Shown: piece after piece, positions 7,273-15,964 of the stretch
Numbering within the stretch: position 1 is the first letter of the stretch
Layout of the letters: the number at the start of each line of letters is the position of its first letter
Source of the DNA: JAVVEW01 sp032251045
GTDB taxonomy: Bacteria > Pseudomonadota > Gammaproteobacteria > Methylococcales > Methylomonadaceae
Direction of reading: 5' to 3'
NCBI GenBank assembly: GCA_032251045.1
Contig: JAVVEW010000014.1
Span: 1-43,215, forward strand
Length of the DNA stretch: 43,215 nt
The notes under the pieces: generated by a model
What the model saw: the letters and a program-made list of their open reading frames with translations, nothing else
Database searches by the model: none
Told to the model about the DNA's origin: nothing
Program-made: the position numbers and the translations under genes

Positions 7273-9513
7273 TCACGCTTCCGGTTCAGCATCCTCAGTG
7301 ACTTGAACGCTATCCGCCTCATCGGGCAGACACTCGGAACCGGGTACATGTTTCAGCACCAAAGCGCCCAGCGGCGGCAAGGTTAATTGCAAGGATTGCT
7401 CCTGGTTCATCCAGGCAACGGCTTCAGTTACCAGTTCGGCATTACCGATGTTACTGCCGGCATAATAGGTTGAATCTGAGTTTAATAGCTCGACATATTC
7501 ACCCGCCTTAGGCACGCCGATACGATAGTCATGACGAACCACCGGAGTGAAATTCAGAATCACCAGAATTTCTTCTCCGCCATCCTGACTGATGCGGCGA
7601 TAACTGAGAATGGATTGTTCAACATCATGACAGTCGACCCAGTCAAAGCCTTTATGATCAAAGTCCAACTCATAAAGCGCAGGTTCTGTGACATATAAGC
7701 GATTGAGATCCTTGATTAGCGTGTTAAGACCCTGATGCAGCGGATAATCCAGAACGTACCAATCCAGCATTTGATCGAAATTCCATTCCGTGCCCTGGCC
7801 AAATTCACAGCCCATGAACAATAATTTTTTACCCGGATAGGTAAACATCATGCTGTATAGCATTCTGAGATTGGCAAAACGCTGCCATTCATCACCCGGC
7901 ATTTTCGCCAGCATCGACCCCTTACCATGCACGACCTCGTCATGAGAGAACGGCAATACAAAGTTCTCGGTGAAGGCATACAGCAAACCAAAGGTAATCT
8001 GGTCGTGATGATAACGCCTATGAATAGGGTCGTGCTGCATGTATTGCAAGGTGTCGTGCATCCAGCCCATGTTCCATTTAATGGTAAAGCCCAAGCCTCC
8101 GGTCCAGGTGGGTCGTGTCACCTGTGGCCAGGCTGTTGATTCCTCGGCAATCATTAACGTGCCGGGATGTTGCTGATGCGTAACCTCATTGAGTTCGCGC
8201 AAAAAATCGATGGCTTCCAGATTTTCGTTGCCACCGTACTGATTGGGAATCCAGTCATGCGCTTCGCGGGAATAATCCAGATATAACATGGACGCAACAG
8301 CATCGACCCTAAGCCCGTCAAGATGATACTCCTCCAGCCAGAATACCGCGCTGGCCAACAGAAAGTTGCGTACCTCATTGCGACCGTAGTTATAGATCAA
8401 AGTACCCCAGTCGCGGTGCTCGCCTTTACGTGGATCTTCATGTTCGTAAAGTGCCGTACCATCGAACCGGGCCAAGGCAAAAAAGTCTTTGGGGAAATGT
8501 GCCGGCACCCAATCCAGAATCACGCCGATGCCGTGTTGATGGCAATAATCGACAAAATAGCGGAACTCGTCGGCGTCACCATGCCGCCGGGTGGGGGCGA
8601 AATAACCTGTCGTCTGATAACCCCAGGAAGCATCCAGAGGATGCTCGGTAATCGGCAACAATTCGATATGGGTAAAGCCCAACGGCTTGACATAATCGAT
8701 CAGCTGATGGGCCAGCTCACGATAGCTCAGAAATCCGTCCTGTTCATCACGACGCCACGAACCTAAATGCACCTCGTAAACTGACATCGGTTTATGTAGC
8801 CAGTCATGCTCGGCACGCTCCGCCACCCACTGGGTATCTTGCCATTGATAGCTGTCCTCACGCACGATCACCGAAGACGTTTTCGGACGCTGCTCAAACA
8901 TCAAACCGTAAGGGTCGGTTTTCAGGAAAATATGTTTACTGTGGGCATTGACGATTTCATACTTGTAAAAATCGCCTTCGCACAAACCGGGTATAAATAA
9001 CTCCCAGATGCCAGAGCCTCCCAGGATACGCATGACATGCGTTCGGCCATCCCAGCGGTTAAAATCGCCCACCACGCTGACACGGCTGGCATTCGGCGCC
9101 CAGACCGCGAATAACACGCCGTCAATGCCATCAATCCGAGTAAGATGCGCACCTAGCCGCTTGTAAATATGCCAATGCTTGCCTTCTGCAAATAAATGCC
9201 GATCAAATTCCGGCATTTGGGCGGCGAAGGTATAGGGGTCATAATATTGATAGCTGTTGCCGTCTTTATCTTGGCACTTGAGTTGATAGTGTTGCGGCAG
9301 CTGTTGCGTGGTAATGCATTCAAACAAGCCGGTATCGGCGATACGATGCAGCTCATCTCCCGTTTCCACCAGCACCAGCGATTCGGCATGGGGATGATAC
9401 ACACGAATCCGGGTTTGTCCTGCGGCCATGGCATGAGCGCCTAAAATGGCAAAGGGATCATGGTGCTCGGCTAGAATAATCTTATCTAAATCGGGATCTT
9501 GCGTATATGACAT
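7273..9513 (-). CDS. glgB: 1,4-alpha-glucan branching enzyme (GH13)
   Basis: This protein of about 746 residues introduces alpha-1,6 branches into glycogen. The N-terminus holds HHDPFAILGAH, the CBM48-type domain of GlgB. The GH13 catalytic residues can be seen in DGLRVDAV (nucleophile Asp), MIAEES (acid/base Glu) and FSHDEVVHGKGS (third carboxylate and substrate His). The chosen ATG at 9513 gives the start MSYTQDPDLD. An in-frame TTG at 9540 would add nine residues but is a poorer start. The C-terminal tail after GALVLKHVPG is a short acidic extension rich in Glu and Asp, not needed for catalysis. It is the first gene of the minus-strand glgB-glgA-hupE-like unit. Confidence 0.96.
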   Translation of the reverse strand: MSYTQDPDLDKIILAEHHDPFAILGAHAMAAGQTRIRVYHPHAESLVLVETGDELHRIADTGLFECITTQQLPQHYQLKCQDKDGNSYQYYDPYTFAAQMPEFDRHLFAEGKHWHIYKRLGAHLTRIDGIDGVLFAVWAPNASRVSVVGDFNRWDGRTHVMRILGGSGIWELFIPGLCEGDFYKYEIVNAHSKHIFLKTDPYGLMFEQRPKTSSVIVREDSYQWQDTQWVAERAEHDWLHKPMSVYEVHLGSWRRDEQDGFLSYRELAHQLIDYVKPLGFTHIELLPITEHPLDASWGYQTTGYFAPTRRHGDADEFRYFVDYCHQHGIGVILDWVPAHFPKDFFALARFDGTALYEHEDPRKGEHRDWGTLIYNYGRNEVRNFLLASAVFWLEEYHLDGLRVDAVASMLYLDYSREAHDWIPNQYGGNENLEAIDFLRELNEVTHQQHPGTLMIAEESTAWPQVTRPTWTGGLGFTIKWNMGWMHDTLQYMQHDPIHRRYHHDQITFGLLYAFTENFVLPFSHDEVVHGKGSMLAKMPGDEWQRFANLRMLYSMMFTYPGKKLLFMGCEFGQGTEWNFDQMLDWYVLDYPLHQGLNTLIKDLNRLYVTEPALYELDFDHKGFDWVDCHDVEQSILSYRRISQDGGEEILVILNFTPVVRHDYRIGVPKAGEYVELLNSDSTYYAGSNIGNAELVTEAVAWMNQEQSLQLTLPPLGALVLKHVPGSECLPDEADSVQVTEDAEPEA

Positions 9514-9613
9514 GTTCACGGGTAGGCGCCTCGAATCCAAGTGAAAGTTCCTGGCAGCTATTCTTGTCGTTAGATTTCTGTGATGGAATAGCTAGGGTTT
9601 TCTTGCGGTAATC

Positions 9614-9621
9614 TTTATACT
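9614..9621. promoter_or_regulatory. candidate overlapping divergent -10 elements (glgC / glgB)
   Basis: The 8-mer TTTATACT reads as TATACT on the plus strand, toward glgC, and TATAAA on the minus strand, toward glgB. Neither has a good -35 at 16-18 bp, so an activator may be needed. The overlap would let one site coordinate both arms of the glycogen cluster. Confidence 0.3.
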
Positions 9622-9676
9622 AGATGTTACCAAATTCAGTAACGCTTGTAATTGCTAAATCCTGAGGGGGGAAACC

Positions 9677-10948
9677 ATGTCCGACAATAGTGCTCAAAAC
9701 GAACGGTTTGTCAGCCACCTGACACGCAATACCGTCGCCCTGATTCTTGCCGGTGGCCGGGGTTCACGGCTGAAAAATATGACTGACTGGCGTGCTAAGC
9801 CTGCTGTGCCGTTTGGCGGCAAATTTCGCATCATTGACTTCCCCCTTTCCAATTGTATCAACTCAGGCATTCGTAAGATCGGTATCCTGACACAATACAA
9901 GGCCGACTCCCTGATCCGCCATATCCAGCAAGGCTGGGGGTTTTTACGCGGCGAATTTGGCGAATACGTCCACATCATGCCCGCCCAGCAACGCATTCAG
10001 ACCTCCTGGTACGAAGGCACGGCCGATGCGGTATACCAGAACATCGATATTTTGCGTACTCAAAAACCGGAATATGTACTGGTTTTAGCCGGTGATCACA
10101 TTTACAAAATGGACTACGGCGCCATGCTGGCAGACCATGTCGCCAACAGCGCCGACCTGACCATTGGCTGTTTGGAAGTCAGCCTGGAAGATGCCAAGGA
10201 ATTTGGCGTCATGGGCATCGATGAAAATCGCAGAGTGCAATCATTTGTCGAAAAACCGGACAATCCGCCTGCAATGCCCGGCAAGCCAAACAAGGCATTG
10301 GCATCCATGGGTATCTATGTATTCAATGCTCAGTTTCTTTTTGAGCAGCTGATTCAAGACGCCGATACTCAACATTCCGACCGTGATTTTGGTAAAGACA
10401 TCATTCCGGCCGTGATCGGTAAATACCGTGTCAATGCTTATCCCTTCCTGACCCTGCAAGGCGACCAAGCCTACTGGCGTGATGTTGGTACAATCGATGC
10501 CTACTGGGCAGCCAACATGGAGTTAATCGGTGTTAAGCCCGATCTGAACCTGTATGACAACACCTGGCCTATCTGGACTTATCAGGAACAAACGCCACCT
10601 GCGAAATTTGTGTTTGACGATGACGACCGCCGCGGCCAGGCAGTTGATTCCATGATTTCCGGCGGCTGTATCATCTCCGGCGCCAAAGTCCGTCATTCAC
10701 TGGTATTTTCCAATGTCCGCGTCAACTCCTACAGCGAAATCGAAGATTCGGTTATTTTGCCCGAGGTGACTATCGGCCGGCATTGCAAAATTAAAAAGGC
10801 CATTATTGAAAAAGGCTGTAGCGTACCGGAAGGAACTGAAATCGGTATCGATCCTGAGCAAGACAAGCAAAAATACTTTGTCAGCCCAGGCGGCGTGACC
10901 CTGGTAACTCCGGACATGCTAGGCCAGATACGTCATCACGTTCGCTGA
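9677..10948 (+). CDS. glgC: glucose-1-phosphate adenylyltransferase (ADP-glucose pyrophosphorylase)
   Basis: This 423-residue enzyme makes ADP-glucose from ATP and glucose 1-phosphate, the committed step of glycogen synthesis. The nucleotide-binding signature LILAGGRGSRL, with KPAVPFGGKFRIIDF after it, lies near the N-terminus. AGDHIYKMDY and the glucose-1-phosphate site EKPDNPP follow, and the C-terminal part is a left-handed beta-helix with hexapeptide-like repeats. Length matches the homotetrameric bacterial enzyme. A strong Shine-Dalgarno sequence (GAGGGGGG) lies just before the ATG. Allosteric control by glycolytic intermediates is expected from the family. It is divergent from glgB and precedes malQ. 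Confidence 0.97.
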   Translation: MSDNSAQNERFVSHLTRNTVALILAGGRGSRLKNMTDWRAKPAVPFGGKFRIIDFPLSNCINSGIRKIGILTQYKADSLIRHIQQGWGFLRGEFGEYVHIMPAQQRIQTSWYEGTADAVYQNIDILRTQKPEYVLVLAGDHIYKMDYGAMLADHVANSADLTIGCLEVSLEDAKEFGVMGIDENRRVQSFVEKPDNPPAMPGKPNKALASMGIYVFNAQFLFEQLIQDADTQHSDRDFGKDIIPAVIGKYRVNAYPFLTLQGDQAYWRDVGTIDAYWAANMELIGVKPDLNLYDNTWPIWTYQEQTPPAKFVFDDDDRRGQAVDSMISGGCIISGAKVRHSLVFSNVRVNSYSEIEDSVILPEVTIGRHCKIKKAIIEKGCSVPEGTEIGIDPEQDKQKYFVSPGGVTLVTPDMLGQIRHHVR

Positions 10949-11001
10949 TGGCGCAACATGGCTGAGCGATACCGCTTCAGGTACCAAGATGCTGTTTGAA
11001 C

Positions 11002-11032
11002 GGCATGGCGTTTGGCTAACAAACGTCATGCC
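11002..11032. promoter_or_regulatory. 13-bp stem-loop between glgC and malQ
   Basis: GGCATGGCGTTTG (11002-11014) pairs with CAAACGTCATGCC (11020-11032) around a 5-nt loop GCTAA. All 13 pairs form if one G-U wobble is allowed. It lies 54 bp after the glgC stop. AAAAATG follows rather than a T-run, so it is more likely an mRNA-end structure or factor-dependent terminator than an intrinsic one. Confidence 0.5.
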
Positions 11033-11174
11033 AAAAATGTGTCCGCAGCACAGCGCTTTCTGTCAAACCCCCATTAAACAAATCCATAGTGGACGTTTTT
11101 TATGAAGATTTGATCAAGATTTTGTAAAATGAACGAACCATGAATACCGTATAGAAAATTTCCAGGGTTGTTAC

Positions 11175-12659
11175 GTGATCGACATTCTCCATACACGCCG
11201 CGCCGGGCTACTCCTACACATCACCTCCCTCCCGGGCGCTGAACAAAATGGATGTCTAGGCAAGGAAGCGCATCGTTTTATCGACTTTCTGCATGACTTA
11301 GGCATTACCGTCTGGCAAACCCTGCCCCTTAACGCCCCCCACGAAGACAATTCCCCCTATCAATCCTTATCCGCTCATGCCGGCAACCCCGCCCTGATCG
11401 ATTTGGACTGGCTGGTGGACAAAGGCTGGCTGAACAAAAATGAACGCTGCCAGGATTGTGGCGGCAGTCCACAATTTACCCGCTGCTGCCGCTTAACCAA
11501 AGCCTATCACGGCTTCAAAATAACCGGCAAACCGCAAGATCAACGTCATTTTGATGTTTTTTGTCAGCAACAAGCGTTCTGGCTGGAAGACTACGCTCTA
11601 TTCATGGCGCTTAAGCATGAATTTTCTAACAAGCCCTGGAATCTTTGGCCAGCGCCTTACCGTCTCCGCGACCCGGAAACGCTAAGCGCTGCCCGAAGCC
11701 GTCTTAAGATTGAACAAGAAACGATCAAATTTGAACAATTCGTCTTTTTCAGTCAGTGGCAAGAACTGAGAAACCATGCCAGTCATAAAGGCGTGCTATT
11801 GTTTGGTGACATTCCCATTTTTGTTTCTTACGACAGCGCCGATGTCTGGATGCATCCTGAGGTATTCAAGCTCAACGAGCAAGGTGAAATGATGGTCGTG
11901 GCCGGCGTGCCACCGGACTATTTCTCCGCCACCGGACAACGCTGGGGCAATCCTCATTACAACTGGGAGCATCTGGAAAACAATCACTTTCAATGGTGGC
12001 AAGAACGGATGCGCACCCAGATTGAATTATTTGACATTGTGCGTATCGATCACTTTCGTGGCCTGGAAGCCGCCTGGGAAATCCCGGCCAATGAATCGAC
12101 AGCGATTAATGGCCAATGGGTTGAAGCACCCGGCCAAAACTTACTGACAACCTTGTTTGAAGCACTAGGGCCCATCCCGCTGGTTGCCGAGGATCTTGGG
12201 GTTATCACGCCGGAAGTTGAAGCCTTGCGCGACCAGTTCGGCCTGCCTGGCATGAAAATCCTGCAATTCGCCTTTTCCGGCGAAGCCAGCAATCCCTATT
12301 TGCCCGGCAATTTTGACCATAATTGTGTGGTTTATACCGGCACCCACGATAATAACACCACGCTGGGCTGGTATCAGAGCTTAACTGAAGCTGAGCGCGC
12401 TTTCGTACACGACTATCTGGGCGAGCAATGCACCAATACCATGCCGTTTATCCTGGTGCGTCTGGCCTTGGCATCGGTTGCCAATCTCGCCATCATTCCA
12501 ATGCAAGATTTACTGGAGCTTGATGCCGAACATCGCATGAATACCCCCGGAACCAGCTATGGCAATTGGCACTGGCGCTTTGACTGGGAGCAGGTTAAAC
12601 CTGAACAATGCCAGAGACTCAAGCACGCTATTGAATTATTCCGACGCAATCCACTATAA
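11175..12659 (+). CDS. malQ: 4-alpha-glucanotransferase (amylomaltase, GH77)
   Basis: This 494-residue cytoplasmic enzyme transfers alpha-1,4-glucan segments between maltodextrins and feeds glycogen turnover. The GH77 catalytic residues are present: nucleophile Asp292 in VRIDHFRG, acid/base Glu339 in VAEDLG, and Asp392 in GTHDNN. It starts with GTG at 11175; no in-frame ATG fits better. An unusual feature is a cysteine cluster at residues 92-105 (Cys92, Cys95, Cys104, Cys105) in an N-terminal insertion, which looks like a possible metal knuckle. The ABC exporter gene begins 5 bp after its stop codon, so they form one operon. Confidence 0.94.
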   Translation: MIDILHTRRAGLLLHITSLPGAEQNGCLGKEAHRFIDFLHDLGITVWQTLPLNAPHEDNSPYQSLSAHAGNPALIDLDWLVDKGWLNKNERCQDCGGSPQFTRCCRLTKAYHGFKITGKPQDQRHFDVFCQQQAFWLEDYALFMALKHEFSNKPWNLWPAPYRLRDPETLSAARSRLKIEQETIKFEQFVFFSQWQELRNHASHKGVLLFGDIPIFVSYDSADVWMHPEVFKLNEQGEMMVVAGVPPDYFSATGQRWGNPHYNWEHLENNHFQWWQERMRTQIELFDIVRIDHFRGLEAAWEIPANESTAINGQWVEAPGQNLLTTLFEALGPIPLVAEDLGVITPEVEALRDQFGLPGMKILQFAFSGEASNPYLPGNFDHNCVVYTGTHDNNTTLGWYQSLTEAERAFVHDYLGEQCTNTMPFILVRLALASVANLAIIPMQDLLELDAEHRMNTPGTSYGNWHWRFDWEQVKPEQCQRLKHAIELFRRNPL

Positions 12660-12664
12660 GCACC

Positions 12665-14458
12665 GTGGTGTTTGAAGGCTCCCCAAGCAACCGCTTTACC
12701 TGGCGTTACTTGGCAACATTGGCTGAGCAATATCGCAGCCAGATTATTCAGGCGCATGGCGTTGCCATCCTGGCCACACTGGCCAGCGTCCCCGTGCCAC
12801 TGCTGATGCCGTTGCTGGTCGATGAAATTCTGCTCGACAAGCCGGGCATGACGGTCAACCTGATCAACCAACTGACCCCTGGCACCTGGCAAACACCGGT
12901 GCTATATATCGGCGCCGTGCTGTTGCTCAGCCTACTGTTACGTCTGCTGGCCATTGGTCTGAATATCCTGCAGAACCGCTACTTCACCCTGATCGCCAAA
13001 GAAATCATACTGCACCTACGCACCCGCCTACTCAGCCATTTGCAAACCCTGGCCATGACCGAATACGAAACACTGGGCACAGGGCGCGTGGTCACCAACC
13101 TGGTCACCGATCTTGATACCCTTGATCAATTCATCGGCACCACCATCAGCCGCCTGCTGGTGGCACTGTTAACCATTATCGGCACGGCGGTCATTCTGCT
13201 ATGGATGCACTGGCAACTGGGCTTATTCATTTTGCTGCTCAACCCGCTGGTGATTTATTTCACTCGGGTGGTTGGCGGCAAAGTCAAACATCTAAAGAAA
13301 AAAGAAAACAGCGCCTATGAAATATTTCAACAAGCGCTGACTGAAACCCTGGAGGCCATTCACCAGATTCGCGCCAGTAACCGCGAGCGCCACTATATCG
13401 GCCGCCTGATTGACTCCGCCCGCGACGTCAAAACCCATGCCTCGGCTTTCGCATGGCAAAGTGATGCGGCCAGTCGATTGAGTTTCCTGATTTTCTTATT
13501 TGGTTTCGATATTTTTCGAGCGCTGGCGATGCTGATGGTGTTTTATTCAGACTTGAGCATTGGCCAAATGCTGGCTGTGTTTGGTTATTTATGGTTCATG
13601 ATGGCGCCGGTACAAGAAATCCTGGGCATTCAATATGCCTATTACAGCGCCAAAGCAGCGCTAGAACGCATCAACAGCCTCACCGAGCTACGTCAAGAGC
13701 CCGCCTACCCACATCGCGACAACCCATTCCGGCGCGGACAGGCCATCACTATTTGCATTGAGCAACTCAATTTCGCTTATGGCACCGAACCTGTGCTCAA
13801 TAACATTAACCTCACCATCAAGGCCGGCGAAAAGGTCGCCCTGGTCGGCGCCAGCGGGGGTGGCAAATCCACCCTGGCACAAATACTGATTGGCCTTTAC
13901 ACACCGCAAAGCGGGCAAATTTTTTACAACAATATCCCCATCGAACAAATAGGTCTGGAAGTGGTGCGCGAACATGTAGTGACCGTACTGCAACACCCCA
14001 TTCTGTTCAATGACACGGTACGCGCCAACCTAACCTTAGGCCGGAACCTGGATGACGCCAGCTTATGGAAAGCCTTGAAAGTCGCGCAAATCGATGATTT
14101 AGTGCAGCAAATGCCCGATGGCCTGGAAACCCAGATTGGCCGTTTTGGCATGCGCCTCTCAGGCGGTCAACGGCAACGGCTGGCCATCGCACGCATGATT
14201 GCCGCCGACCCGAAAGTCGTCATTTTAGATGAAGCCACCTCGGCGTTAGATACCGACACCGAACGTCGTCTTCATCAATCCCTCGCTACTTTTCTCAATG
14301 GTCGCACCACACTGATTATCGCCCACCGACTCAGCGCCGTCCGTCAGGCCGATCATGTCTATGTCTTTGAAGACGGCGGCATTGTCGAACAAGGCCGCCA
14401 TGAAACCTTAATCGAACAAAACGGCTTATATGCCAGCCTTTACCAAGATTACTTATGA
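12665..14458 (+). CDS. ABC transporter, fused permease/ATPase (type I exporter, MsbA-like)
   Basis: This 597-residue half-transporter has an N-terminal membrane domain of about six helices and a C-terminal nucleotide-binding domain. The Walker A motif GASGGGKST is at residues 395-403, the signature LSGGQ at 498-502, Walker B VILDE ends near 523, and the switch His is in AHRLS. Such proteins work as dimers in the inner membrane and export lipids, peptides or polysaccharide-linked substrates. The substrate cannot be predicted here. It starts with tandem GTG codons 5 bp after malQ and overlaps the PHP gene by 4 bp (ATGA), so it is translationally embedded in a glycogen-gene operon, an unexpected place for an exporter. 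Confidence 0.92.
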   Translation: MVFEGSPSNRFTWRYLATLAEQYRSQIIQAHGVAILATLASVPVPLLMPLLVDEILLDKPGMTVNLINQLTPGTWQTPVLYIGAVLLLSLLLRLLAIGLNILQNRYFTLIAKEIILHLRTRLLSHLQTLAMTEYETLGTGRVVTNLVTDLDTLDQFIGTTISRLLVALLTIIGTAVILLWMHWQLGLFILLLNPLVIYFTRVVGGKVKHLKKKENSAYEIFQQALTETLEAIHQIRASNRERHYIGRLIDSARDVKTHASAFAWQSDAASRLSFLIFLFGFDIFRALAMLMVFYSDLSIGQMLAVFGYLWFMMAPVQEILGIQYAYYSAKAALERINSLTELRQEPAYPHRDNPFRRGQAITICIEQLNFAYGTEPVLNNINLTIKAGEKVALVGASGGGKSTLAQILIGLYTPQSGQIFYNNIPIEQIGLEVVREHVVTVLQHPILFNDTVRANLTLGRNLDDASLWKALKVAQIDDLVQQMPDGLETQIGRFGMRLSGGQRQRLAIARMIAADPKVVILDEATSALDTDTERRLHQSLATFLNGRTTLIIAHRLSAVRQADHVYVFEDGGIVEQGRHETLIEQNGLYASLYQDYL

Positions 14459-15294
14459 CCTCTGTTTATGACCTGCATTGCCATTCCACAGCCTCCGATG
14501 GCCTGCTCAGCCCGACCGAATTAGTCAACCGCGCCGCGCGCCAAGGCGTCACGCATCTGGCACTAACCGATCATGATACCCTGCAAGGCCAGGCCGAAGC
14601 CCAGCTTGCCTGTCAAGCTCAAGGCATAACCTTTATACCCGGTATTGAATTATCCGCAGGATGGCGAAAATTATGCGTGCATATTGTTGGCCTGCATATC
14701 GACCTAGATAATCCACGCCTGCGTCAAGGCTGCCAGGCTTTAGCGATACAACGCACCGAACGCGCCCGACTCATCTCCACCAAACTGGCCAAAATAGGCA
14801 TTCCAGATGCTTATGAAAGCATCCAACAACACATCGGCGTCAGTATGCCCACCCGCGCCCATTTTGCACACTTTCTGCTGAAACAAGGCCATATCAGCCA
14901 GCTACAGCAAGCGTTCGACCGCTATTTAGGTCAAGGCAAGCCCTGTTATGTTAACGGTGAATGGCCCAGCTTAAACGAGGTTGTCACCTGGATTCACGAT
15001 GCCGGCGGGATCGCGGTTTTAGCGCACCCTCTGCGCTATAGCTTGAGCAAAACCCAGACCCGGTTATTATTGACCGAATTCACCGTAGCCGGAGGGCAAG
15101 CCATAGAAGTGGTGACCGGACAAAGCAATCATGACCAAATTCAAACCAGCGCCCAATGGGCCAGACGCTTTAACCTCGCGGCCTCGCAAGGGTCAGACTT
15201 TCATCACCCGGACAATATCTACGTCGAACTGGGTAAATTGGCAGCCATGCCCACTGATCTAAAGCCCGTTTGGCTGCTGCACTATAACCAGTAA
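14455..15294 (+). CDS. PHP-domain phosphoesterase, RNase AM (YciV/TrpH) type
   Basis: This 279-residue protein carries the metal-binding motifs of the PHP phosphoesterase family: DLHCHSTASDG at residues 6-16, LTDHDT near 38, GIELSA, and SDFHHPDN near the end. Family members related to YciV/TrpH hydrolyse 3',5'-nucleotide bisphosphates and trim 5' ends of short RNAs, and they are cytoplasmic and Mn/Fe dependent. The start codon overlaps the stop codon of the ABC exporter in an ATGA, indicating translational coupling. It is the last gene of the glgC-side cluster and converges on panD. Confidence 0.88.
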   Translation: MTSVYDLHCHSTASDGLLSPTELVNRAARQGVTHLALTDHDTLQGQAEAQLACQAQGITFIPGIELSAGWRKLCVHIVGLHIDLDNPRLRQGCQALAIQRTERARLISTKLAKIGIPDAYESIQQHIGVSMPTRAHFAHFLLKQGHISQLQQAFDRYLGQGKPCYVNGEWPSLNEVVTWIHDAGGIAVLAHPLRYSLSKTQTRLLLTEFTVAGGQAIEVVTGQSNHDQIQTSAQWARRFNLAASQGSDFHHPDNIYVELGKLAAMPTDLKPVWLLHYNQ

Positions 15295-15354
15295 AGAGTC
15301 TGGTCATTGGGCGTCTGTCTGAGAATAGACCGATCGCCCCCGGACAGGTCGAAT

Positions 15355-15381
15355 GTAACCGTTCACAGCCTGAAAAAATCC
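15355..15381 (-). repeat. dispersed 27-bp intergenic repeat, copy 2
   Basis: The minus strand of this stretch matches 5150-5175 at 26 of 27 positions, with a single extra base (one C). Like copy 1 it lies between two convergent genes, here the PHP gene and panD. Two near-identical copies 10 kb apart in non-coding DNA point to a family of elements in this genome. Confidence 0.6.
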
Positions 15382-15463
15382 TTCCCACACTCTCATGGAG
15401 GCTTGAGGTACTGCTCCTTCACACAGAAAGTCAGTACCCCTGTGACAAGCGGGCGCTGCACGA

Positions 15464-15844
15464 TCAGGCCATCTGTACCGGAATCCGGTCACTGCTGCGA
15501 ACCACCTGGTTGTGGTCATTGAAGTATAAAAGGTTGGGTTTGAAGCGCTCATGCTCACTGGCTTCAAACATGGCATAAGCACAGACAATGATTTTATCGC
15601 CAGGACAGGCCAGACGCGCCGCCGCGCCATTGACCGAGAAAATGCCACTACCGGCCTCGGCGCGGATCGCATAGGTGGTAAAGCGCTGACCATTGTTAAC
15701 GTTGTAAATATGAATCTGCTCATATTCAAAAATACCAGCGTGATCGAGAATATCGCTGGCAATGGCGCAAGAGCCTTCATAATCGAGTTCGGCGTGCGTC
15801 ACCGTAGCTCGATGCAGCTTCGCTTTTAGTAAAGTAATCTGCAT
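15464..15844 (-). CDS. panD: aspartate 1-decarboxylase
   Basis: This 126-residue pyruvoyl enzyme decarboxylates L-aspartate to beta-alanine for pantothenate and CoA synthesis. With the ATG at 15844 the self-cleavage site falls at the canonical Gly24-Ser25 in YEGSC, and Lys9 and Tyr58-region residues typical of the family are present. An in-frame GTG at 15853 would add three residues, and neither start has a well-spaced Shine-Dalgarno sequence. The numbering of the cleavage site is why I prefer the ATG. The protein is made as a proenzyme and processed, with PanM/PanZ assistance in enterobacteria. It stands alone, with 120 bp between its start and the lptG stop. Confidence 0.95.
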   Translation of the reverse strand: MQITLLKAKLHRATVTHAELDYEGSCAIASDILDHAGIFEYEQIHIYNVNNGQRFTTYAIRAEAGSGIFSVNGAAARLACPGDKIIVCAYAMFEASEHERFKPNLLYFNDHNQVVRSSDRIPVQMA

Positions 15845-15964
15845 ATCCTGCACTAATCCATAAAAAAACCGCCAATTTTACCAGAAAAACGCCGCACTTC
15901 GTGACCGACGAAATATGTCGTCAAGGCTATCGGCTGTGACATGAAATAATAGCGCTGCCTGTTG

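Noticed and set aside
15295..15463. Possible small gene or RNA between the PHP gene and panD
   Set aside because: Only the 27-bp repeat stands out; the remaining frames have no start with a ribosome-binding site.
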